Below, in pieces: positions 56,091 through 64,000 of a DNA stretch of 64,000 nt; position 1 is the stretch's first letter; each line of letters begins with the position of its first letter. The translations under genes and the position numbers were made by a program. The DNA comes from Nannochloropsis oceanica (Eukaryota; Sar; Eustigmatophyceae; Eustigmatales; Monodopsidaceae), in NCBI GenBank assembly GCA_004519485.1, contig CP038124.1:62001-126000 (forward strand). The letters run 5' to 3'. The notes beneath the pieces were generated by a model that was not told the DNA's origin, did not search any database, and saw nothing but the letters and a program-made list of their open reading frames with translations.

Positions 56091-57465
56091 ATGGCCATCA
56101 CATTGGTGGACGAGATGCATGCCCATCCGTGGGAGAGGTACGTCATTGGGCATTTTTTCGTTTCTATTTGCGTCAATTTTCCGGGTTTTTCAGAAGAGGG
56201 AGAGCGCACCAACCCGCTTACCACCCCCCACTCGCTCCACTCGACAAACCCCTTCCTCCTTCCCTCCCTCCGTTTCTTCGTGCTAACACACAACAGGTAC
56301 AGTGCTTTTCTTGGCCGCTTCCTCCCTTTTCTCGTCTTTGGCATCTCCATCCTAGGCTTCATCCTACACAAGTCCATCGGTACGTGTTTTTCCCTCCTTC
56401 CTCTTTCCCTTCTTACCTCCATCCTTCACTCTGCTCTACCGCTGCTCATCCTGTCTCCTTCCCTCCCTTCCCCCCTCCCTCAGGCACGCAGCTCGCCATG
56501 TTCTTCATCTCCTTCTTCATCGCCCTCCTAGAGGCCCCGTGGGTGTACGCGCTCTTTCCGCCTTGCTACCGCGTCCGGGACAAGTAGGGAGGGAGGGAGA
56601 GAGGGAGGGAGGGAGGGATGGGGGGGGAGAAGGAAGAAATGAAAAATTGCTTGCGGGCCAATGAGGGAGTCACATGTATTTACATACTATCGATTGGCTA
56701 GAGCCAGCTGGGAAGGGGGTTTACGGTTGGTCGCCTTTCGGAAGGCATGGACGGACGGGTGGTCAGTGGCATCCACTCATCCACCCACCCCTCCTTCCAT
56801 CCTCTCCTTCCTCCTTCCTCCTTCCTCCTTCCTCCTCTGATGGTATCCCCCGTATTCTCTCTCCCCCTCTCCCTCCCCTCTTCAGGCTCATCGAAGACCT
56901 GGGGTTCAGCAAGGGCTGGGTGCGCGGCGTCACGTATGCGGCCTTTTCCATCATTGCTTACCTGCCTCGACCAAGTAGGGAGGGAGGGCGGGAGGGAGGG
57001 AGGGAGGGAGGGAGGGAGGAACGAAGTAGAGTTATTGGCGCGTCAGCTTCTATCCTTGTCAGCACCTTGAAGTGGCCCTTCTGATCCCCCTCCCTCCCTC
57101 CCTCCCTCCCTCCCTCCACCTAACCCTACCCCTTCCAGCCATCGCCATCCTGTCCGGCCTCCTCCTAGACCTGGCCGCCGTCCTCTACACCTGCTCCTCC
57201 CTCTTCGCCGACGAAACCATCGGGTACGCCCCCTTCCTCCTCTGAACACCCCTCCCTCCCTCCCTCCCTCCCTCCCTCCTGACCGTGACAGCTCGCGGAG
57301 CCCACCAAGATCCTTCTCACAAACCCACCCCCGCCCTCCCTCCCTCCCTCCCTTCTTTCATTCCATAGGGAGGAGAACAAATTTGAGCAAGCGATGCCAC
57401 AGCCGTCCTCTACCTACCAGCCCCCTCCCCCTCCCCCTCCCAGCGCCTCTTTCGGCACGTTCTGA
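56091..57465 (+). CDS. Flower/TVP18-family membrane protein
   Basis: The family includes Golgi TVP18 of yeast and the vesicle protein Flower of animals; it acts in vesicle trafficking. Exons 56091-56137, 56297-56379, 56484-56583, 56886-56974, 57139-57223 and 57369-57465 join in exact phase to 166 residues. Four membrane helices are visible: FLPFLVFGISILGFIL, LAMFFISFFIALLEAP, VTYAAFSIIAYLP and TIAILSGLLLDLAAVLYTC. The acidic-Pro motif LLEAPW in helix 2 and the R-x-x-x-YaaFSI-ylP start of helix 3 are family features. The C-terminus is Pro-rich and cytosolic (YQPPPPPPPSASFGTF). The start ATG opens a short polar N-terminus, as expected. A reading that stops at 56586 results from intron retention. 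Confidence 0.85.
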
Positions 57466-58065
57466 GGGAGGGAGGGAGGGTGGGAGGGAGGGGGCCAGGT
57501 ATTTATGTACATATCTATGTGGGAAGCAGGAGGGAGTGAGTGAGGGTGGGAGGGATCGAAACAAGTCAAAGTAGGGTTAGTCAGAACCAGCGCACGGAGT
57601 AAATAATAACGAGGAAGAAAGAGACGCCGCCACGAGATCCGACGAGACGCGGAGGGCAGGAGTCGGCGTGGCCTCGATCATGTTTTTGTTGCTCTCTGCT
57701 TTGGTCCTTGATGCCACTGCCGCTGCTTTTGATGACTCTGCCTTTCGCCTCTTCCCTCTGCTTTTGATTCGGCCTTTGCATCGTGCTATTAATCTCATCG
57801 CCTCTCGATCTCAATACCTTTGCCTCGGTCTCTAGCCTCGCGATCTCACTGCCTTTTGCCTGTGCCTTCCTCCCTCCTGCCATCCTACCGCCCCTCGGGG
57901 CCCATCCCCCCTCCCTTCCTTGCTCGGGCGAGGCCTGATGTCGGCGTGAGGCTTCTCCAGCAGACACGATAACAACATCAGTCAAGCAGCAGCAGTCAAG
58001 CACTCAAGCAGCAGCAGTCAAACAGCGCCTCGACTTTCGTGTCTTACTGCCAATGTGTGTGTATG

Positions 58066-58100
<35 letters not shown>

Positions 58101-58190
58101 ATATATATATATAGACGTACGTATGTTTATGTACATAAATTGCTGGGGCTACGCCCCCTCCCCTCGACTCCCCCTCACTCCCTACCCTCC
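57466..58190. repeat. Convergent intergenic region with CT/TA microsatellite
   Basis: Between Flower/TVP18 (+) and RbfA (-). A (CT)n run at about 58066-58100 passes into (TA)n to about 58112. AGCAGCAGTCAA repeats lie near 57988-58022. The minus-strand frame over 57581-58003 is probably chance. Confidence 0.6.
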
Positions 58191-60191
58191 CTACCGCATT
58201 CTCAAGCCCTGTTTACCCGCCCTCGCCCCCGGCCTCCCTCCCTCCCCCCCTCCCTCCTCCAACCCCGCCAGTAGGGGAGAGACCTTCCGGGCGCCTTCCA
58301 CAAGCTGGTCCACGCGGAACTCCAACGCCGGCATGCGCTGTTAGAGGGAAGGAGGGTAGGAGGAGAGGAGGGAGGGAGGGAGGGAGTGAAAAAGAGGACA
58401 CACGAGTTATGTCGATTCGACGAGCTTCAAGACGCGGGCATGTGGGGAGATTAAGGGAGGAAGGGAGGGAGGGGAGGAGGGAGAGGAGAAAGAAAGGACG
58501 AAGGGGGAGCAATGAAGAGGGGGAGGGCATGAAGTACGGGCAGGGATGCGCCGTACCTTGAGCTTGAGGCGGCGGCAGCACTCAAAGCGTATTTTTTTCG
58601 TCCCTTTATCCAGAGAAGCTTGCACTTCCCGGACCAATGCCTTGCGGAGATGCAGGGCGGCATCCCAGGAGGGGAGGGAAGGCCGGGAGGAAGAGGAGGA
58701 GGAGGGAGGGAGAGAGGAAGAAGTGGAGGAGGGAGGAGGGGGGGCAGGATCGTGATGAAGGACGGCTGGCGTCCACCAGATGACAGCGTGGCGCAGGTCC
58801 TGAAGGGGGGGGGAGGCAGGGAAGGAGAGAGAGAAGGAGGGAGGGGCGAATGGATGGAAGAGCGATGGAGGTCGTTGAGAAGGGAGAGAAAGATAAGGTG
58901 CACAGATGGGAAAGCGAGTTGGTGTGCGTGGAAGGGAGGGAGGGAGGGAGGGAGGGGGACGAACCATGCTCATGTTGACCTCGGTGATGTCCACGAGGGG
59001 GCTGCCGTCGCGCTTCTTTGCGGGACAGATCCCGTCCTTGTAGAAGAGGTCCGACACTACCGTCCAGATAGCTGGGGGGACAAAGGAGGAATGGAGGGGG
59101 GGGAAGGGGGGAGGGAAAGGTAAGTGTATGAGAGGACGGGAGGGAGGGAGGGAGGGAGGGAGGGAGGGCGGTTTCAGTACCGGTGGACAGGCGGAGCTGG
59201 CGCTTGGACGGGGCCGCGGTCTTCTCGTCTTGCTGCAGCCGCTGGCGCATGGCCTCAAAGACGCTCTCGCGACTCGTGCGGGTCAGACCGACACGACGGC
59301 GCCCTGTGTCAGGAGGGAGGGGGGGAGGGAAGGAGGGAGGGAGGAAGGGAGGGAGGAAAGGGTGAGTCGCAAAAGTAGCTTATATACAGGACAAAAGACA
59401 CGCCACATCGATATATACATCACACTCCCTCATTCCCTCCCTCCCTCTCTCCCTTTTTCCCTACATCGATCCTCCTCCTCCTGCACCCCTCGGTCGTCCA
59501 CCAGCTCCCATAAGGCAGCCTTCTTCCTCGCCTCCTCCTCCCCCCTCCCTCCCTCCCCAAGCACAAAGCCCACTCCTTCGTCCCCGCTGCCCTGTGGCAG
59601 ACGATCGGGGAGGTTCCGTACCATTCCTGCCTCCCTCCCTCTCTCAACCGGAAGGGAGCGGACCAGCATGTTCATTTCCACCTCCTCCTCGTCCTCAATG
59701 CATTCGTCCAACTCCTCCATCCATCCCTCGTCCTCCTCGTCCTCCTCATCCTCCTCTTCATCCTCGTCTAGCGAAGAGGAGAAGGAGGAAGCGGCTTCTC
59801 GTTGTTGCTGTTCCCATTGCTCTCGCGCGTGGGACAGCTTCACTTTGCTTGTCCTATTCCTGGATGCCGAGGGGAGAGCCTCCTTCCCTTCCTCCTCCTC
59901 CTCCGACACCTCCTTCTTGTCTTCCATCTGAACATCTGGACGGAGGGACGAAGGAGCGGGGAATGCCGTTGTCTTCGATCCTCCTGCTCCTGCAGCCCCT
60001 CCTCTTCCACCTCGCGAGCGCAATCCCCGTCGAGGCACCACAACCAGAGGGGACAAGGGAGATGGAGATAAATAAGGTAATCGCCCTGCCCCAGACGCCC
60101 TTGCCGCTGTTGCTCCTGCAGGAGAAAGAGTCTTGGCACTTCTCCTTCTGGAGCTGACTGGGGCCGCCGAAAGCAGTAAGCGACGTAGCAT
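58191..60191 (-). CDS. rbfA: Ribosome-binding factor A (RbfA), organellar
   Basis: RbfA helps mature the small ribosomal subunit; eukaryotic copies act in mitochondria or plastids. Exons 60191-59465, 59303-59181, 59071-58965, 58799-58557 and 58337-58191 join in exact phase to 448 residues. The start MLRRLLLSAAPVSSRRR is a typical mitochondrial-type presequence. An acidic low-complexity region fills about residues 80-240. The RbfA domain starts near SVFEAMRQRLQQ and continues with VDITEVNMSMDLRHAVIWWTP, an inserted Pro/Ser loop, LRKALVREVQASLDKGTKK and RMPALEFRVDQLVEGARKV. The end is a Gly/Arg/Glu tail from a translated GGGA tract. It is about three times longer than bacterial RbfA, because of the N-terminal region and loop. 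Confidence 0.87.
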
Positions 60192-60555
60192 TGGATGAAG
60201 GAGGGGGGGTGAGGGCGAGGCGGGCTACCTGCCTGTCGATGGGATAGAGGAGGTTTTGCCTTGGCCCGGTTGGTGGTGGGGCTGCCGCAGTCTATGCTGT
60301 TGGTGTGTGTAGGAATGGCGTGATTTAGTAAGGACAACAGTAGTGGTGTGTGAAGCTTTTACACCAAGAGAGGGAGAGCAGGCGTAGGCAGGAAGGCACG
60401 CAAGGACTGGGGTTATCCGCAACCCGTCATCTCCGAGTCGTCGTCCTGAAGATGGCCCGTTGCCCTTCAACTGCCATTCCTCTGTCCACTTGACCAAAAC
60501 ACCACCCACACATACACACATACAAGACAGGCGACTCCCCAGCAGGGGCAGCAGT
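60192..60555. promoter_or_regulatory. Short bidirectional upstream region, RbfA / TGT
   Basis: Only 364 bp separate the divergent starts of two genes for RNA/translation functions. It must contain both promoters. No named motif recognised. Confidence 0.4.
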
Positions 60556-62453
60556 ATGGAGATGGAGGGAGAGCGGCAAAGGCAGCGCTTGCCACTATCA
60601 CAATTCGAAGCAACTTGTCTTCCTCCTGTCCAAAGACCTCCTTCCCCTGGACTGCTATCCGTCCTCCATCTCCCACGCCCCCCTCTGCGCCTCCTACCCC
60701 TGCTCCTGCTCCTCCTTCTTCCTGCCTCCATTCACAGTGTCCACCATCATCATCGTCCTAGCCCTCCTCCTTCCTTCTTCTCTCGATCTGCCTTCCTCTT
60801 CCCCTCCTCTTTCCCTCCCCACCAGCGCGCTTCCTGCTCCTGCCGCCGTCTCCTCTCTTCCACCTCCTCATCATCCACCCCTCCTCCTTCTACATCATCT
60901 CTTCCGCTCAGTAAACGAGACCGCAAACGCCTACCAAAGGGCCCTCCTCCTCCTCCTCCTCCTCACGCATCAATGACTTATTTAGAGGAACGACTGAAAG
61001 AGCTGCCGACGCCCACCTATCCCAACTTTGCCTTTAAAACTACGGCAACAGGTGAGAAAAAAAGAGGAAGATGAAGGGAAGGAAGAAATGGCGAGAAATA
61101 ACGGTCCCAAAGAGTTTCTGGGCGTCCTTCGCTCCCTCCTTTTTGACTTTTTTCCTTCCCTCCCTCCGTCCCTTCTTCCCTCCCTCCCTCCCTCTCTCCT
61201 TCTCAGACCCGTCCGGCAAGACAGCCGCGCGCTGTGGCCTCCTCAGCACGCCCCATGGGGACATGGAGACACCGGCTTTCATATTTTGTGGCACGAAGGC
61301 GACTGTTAAAGGACTGACGCCCAAGCAACTGCGGGACGCGGGCACCCAAATCATCCTCTCCAACACGTACCATCTACTCTTGCAGCCTGGCAGTGAGCTC
61401 GTCCAAGGTACGTTCCCTCTTCCCTTCATCCGTACCTCCCTCTTTCCCCGTCATTTCCACCTTCTCCCCCCTCCATGCGTGGGTTTACAAGGTTGGCAAT
61501 GCCGTCGAGACCGTGACCCTGTACATCCCTCCAGACTTCTTACCACGACCCTCTCCCTCCCTCAATCCCTCCCTCTCTGTCTCAGAACAAGGCGGACTGC
61601 AGGAGTTCACTGGCTGGCACGGCCCGATGCTCACTGATAGTGGGGGGTACCAGATTTTTAGCATGGGCCATGGGTAGGGTGGGAGGAAGGAGGGAGGGAG
61701 AGGGAGGGAAGGAGGGAGGGAACAGTGATCGAACGAACACTGAGTCACCCTCCCTCGTCCCTCCTTTCCTTTCCCTTCCCTCTTCTCTCAGATCGGTCTC
61801 GAACGAGATCAAAGGGAAACGCCGCGCGGGGAAAGAAGGCGGGGAAGGGAAACCACATGAGGGCGGGAGGGAGGGCGGGAAGGATGAAGGGTGGCAGAAA
61901 AGCCTGCTGAAAATTGATGAAGAGGCAGCAATATTTCGGTCATACGTGGACGGATCGAAGAAGACGCTGTCGCCTGAGAGCAGTATTGAGACGCAGCGAG
62001 GCCTAGGTGGGGAGGGAGGGAGGGAGGGAGGGAGGGAGGGGGAAAAGGAAAGTGGACATCCTCGAAAATAGCAAGAGGGAGACTAATCCTTCCCTCCCTC
62101 TCTCCCTCTCTTTTCCTTAGGCGCAGACATAATTTTGACGCTGGATGAGTGTACTCCCTTCCATGTAGAAAAGAAATACACGGAGGAGAGCATGGAGAGG
62201 AGCCACAGATGGGAAATGAGGAGTCTGATGGAATTCATCCGTGGCGACGACGGAAAGCAGGTAATTTATAGAAATTTACAAATGATATTATGTGCATATT
62301 TTTATTTATATCTATTTTATATTACCTATGTGTGTCTTCATTATTATTATGATTATTATGATTATTATTATTATGATTATTATGATTATTATTATTATTA
62401 TTATTATGATTATTATTATGATTATTATTATGATTATTATTATGATGATGATG

Positions 62454-62506
<53 letters not shown>

Positions 62507-64000
62507 GATTATTTAATGCATGCATTTAGTTATATGTTATTTTTTAATATATGCATGCAGTTATATACTTATACTCTAGTCATTGGTGCACCTATTTTAT
62601 TCATTGATTTATGCACAAATGCGTATATCACTTGTATATTCATTTATAGGGACATGTATTTATCCATTAATCTGTTTATCGATTTATTAATTCAAAAAAT
62701 CCAAATTAATTCATTGATTTAATTCATTAATTAATATATGAATTGATATTTCTTCACTCCCTGCACCCAGTCCCTGTACGGCATCATCCAAGGGGGAGTA
62801 TATCCCGACCTCCGGGCCCTCTCCACTGCCTTCGTCAACGGCCACGCCTTCTTCGGCGCGGCCATCGGGGGCAGCCTCGGACAGAACAAGACGCAGATGT
62901 ACGACATCGTGGCCCTGACGGCCAAGCAGCTGAGGAAAGACCGGCCCATCCACCTGCTGGGAATAGGGGGAGTCCGCGACATCTTCCACGGGGTCCGACA
63001 AGGTGCGTTCTTCGCGCCTTTCCCTCGCCTTTCCGCCATCTCCTCCCTCCTCCACCCGTCAGTCCTCGTTTTCGTATCTATTAGTTAATGAATTCAGTAT
63101 CTAACCCTCAACATGTCCCACGCCATTGCCTCCACCTCCGCAGGGATCGACAGCTTCGACTGCGTCCACCCTACCCGTATCGGCCGGCATGGATGCGCCC
63201 TTGTTAGAGCCCACTATTGGTACGTCCTCCCTCCCCCCCGCCCTCCCTTCCTCCATTTCTCCCTCCCTCCCTCTAAGCGCTTGATGTTTCCCATTGAGCC
63301 CTTTCTCACTTCCTTCCTTCCTCCCTTCATTCCTTTCTTTCTTCCTTCCTTCTTCCCTCCCTCAGGCACGGATAAGAAGCCCTTGCCTCCTCTTCCTTCC
63401 CTCCTGGAGATCACCTCAACTTCAACTCCTCCAAAATACAACGACTTACTCTTTTTTCCTTCCTCTTTCCTCCCTCGTTCCCCCTTCCCTCCACTTTCCT
63501 TCCTCAGGGACGAAGTTGACAGCTCTTCCTCCTCCTCCTCCTCTCCCCGGGAGCACGTCGATCTGTCCAAGGCGCGCTTCAAGCACGATCCGCGGCCCAT
63601 CGACACCTCCTGCGGGTGTGAGACCTGCCAGAATTATTCCCGCGCCTACATTCACCACTTGATCAAGGTAGGTAGGGAGGGAGGAGGAGAGGGATGGAGG
63701 GAAGGAAGAGGAGAATAGCAACCTCACGGTTTTTGATTTTTTAAAATAACTCATTTCCCCCCCCTTATCGTCCTTCCGCTTGCGAATGTATCGACGTCTC
63801 TCGCCATAATGTGTGCCTCATCAACAGGCTGTTAGCCACGATGAGAGAATGACCACGACTCACCAGTCACTTCCTCACTTCATCACCTCCTTCCCTTCCC
63901 CCCTCTCGCCCTCCACAGGCCAACGAGCTCCTCGGCGGCTCGCTCGTCTCCCTCCACAACGTATTTTTTATGAATAGGCTCATGGCCGCCATTAGAAGAG
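60556..64000 (+). CDS. tgt: tRNA-guanine transglycosylase (queuine/preQ1 insertion), 3' end beyond window
   Basis: TGT exchanges guanine-34 of GUN-anticodon tRNAs for queuine or preQ1. Exons 60556-61051, 61207-61407, 61586-61673, 61792-62006, 62121-62260, 62771-63002, 63144-63219, 63508-63667 and 63919 to the edge join in phase. Motifs: [44 protein letters not shown] (general-base Asp), [35 protein letters not shown] (nucleophile Asp) and the zinc motif CGCETC. A long N-terminal presequence includes a hydrophobic run ([14 protein letters not shown]), so organellar or secretory targeting is likely; the exact Met (60556) is a choice. About 35 extra residues with Gly/Arg/Glu, from a GGGA-like tract, are inserted after GSVSNEIKG. 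Another possible exon near 63366 ([11 protein letters not shown]) was left out because the chosen junction keeps phase. Confidence 0.9.
62339..62515. repeat. ATT/GATTATT trinucleotide repeat in a TGT intron
   Basis: Long (ATT)n with interspersed GATT units, in an intron of about 510 bp that is AT-rich throughout (62261-62770). Confidence 0.95.
63786..63852 (+). pseudogene. Diverged copy of the last visible TGT exon in the preceding intron
   Basis: The reading [17 protein letters not shown] then stop resembles exon 9 ([17 protein letters not shown]) at 9 of 17 positions, and the DNA aligns over about 60 bp. It is just upstream of the true exon. No good acceptor precedes it, so it is probably a dead exon. 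Confidence 0.7.

Noticed and set aside
56584-56589. Stop codon ending the third Flower/TVP18 exon
   Set aside because: The TAG belongs to a GTAGGG donor; splicing to 56886 restores the conserved third and fourth helices.
57581-58003. Charged minus-strand frame of 140 codons
   Set aside because: It has a semi-repetitive composition and no link to neighbours; it lies downstream of the well-defined RbfA stop.
62135-62722. Tyr/Asp-rich open frame running out of a TGT exon
   Set aside because: It is read-through into an ATT-repeat intron; a good GTAATT donor at 62261 and the next conserved exon at 62771 define the gene.

Overview
The window is nuclear DNA of a eukaryote, most likely a heterokont (stramenopile) alga. 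The reasons are: plastid-type presequences in which a hydrophobic signal segment is followed by Phe (an Omp85/Toc75-like gene and a PP2C gene), secreted proteins with Pro/Ser-rich stalks of the kind common in stramenopiles, and gene-dense, intron-rich organisation. A eustigmatophyte such as Nannochloropsis/Microchloropsis would fit, but this is inference. The dominant feature is the tetranucleotide repeat GGGA/TCCC. Most introns begin GT(A/G)AGGG(AGGG)n and end (CCCT)nCAG, so each exon sits between two such tracts.

Layout. 0.6-2.7 kb (-): secreted leishmanolysin-like metallopeptidase. 2.95-4.25 kb: large imperfect inverted repeat, followed by CT/TG microsatellites and gene-poor DNA to 6.2 kb. 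6.2-9.05 kb (-): MAF1, the RNA polymerase III repressor, divergent from FCF1 (10.2-11.8 kb, +), an 18S rRNA processing factor. 13.1-14.7 kb (-): four-helix membrane protein. 15.7-18.6 kb (-): CobW/ZNG1-type metallochaperone GTPase. 19.7-24.7 kb (-): leucine-rich-repeat protein. 25.2-26.2 kb (+): small unknown protein. 26.9-29.5 kb (+): MUL1/SP1 (GIDE)-like membrane protein without a visible RING. 30.6-32.3 kb (-): secreted protein with two copies of one Cys domain. 33.7-35.3 kb (-): G-patch/SR protein running into a 100-N gap. 36.4-38.4 kb (+): intronless secreted 2OG-Fe(II) oxygenase-like protein. 38.8-39.1 kb (+): Fanzor/TnpB-like C-terminal fragment. 39.5-41.6 kb (+): exosome subunit RRP4. 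42.3-47.0 kb (-): membrane-anchored protein with internal repeats. 47.7-50.1 kb (+): PP2C phosphatase. 51.0-55.4 kb (-): Omp85/Toc75-like plastid envelope protein. 56.1-57.5 kb (+): Flower/TVP18 family protein. 58.2-60.2 kb (-): ribosome-binding factor A. 60.6 kb to the window end (+): tRNA-guanine transglycosylase, cut by the edge.

Functionally the window is mostly housekeeping: RNA metabolism (MAF1, FCF1, RRP4, TGT, RbfA, G-patch), membrane trafficking (Flower/TVP18, a possible COPI-associated protein) and organelle biogenesis (Omp85, RbfA), mixed with lineage-specific secreted proteins. Several genes are divergent pairs sharing a short upstream region (MAF1/FCF1, repeat protein/PP2C, Omp85/Flower, RbfA/TGT).

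The least expected observations are (1) introns whose two ends are complementary repeat tracts continuous with the splice sites, (2) diverged copies of exons ('exon echoes') inside introns of five genes, one inverted, each lying next to repeat tracts, (3) a Fanzor-like remnant, and (4) an unrecognised membrane protein built from a repeated exon set. Exon boundaries were read by eye from frame, GT/AG sites and phase. Where phases close exactly the models are strong; other spots are flagged.
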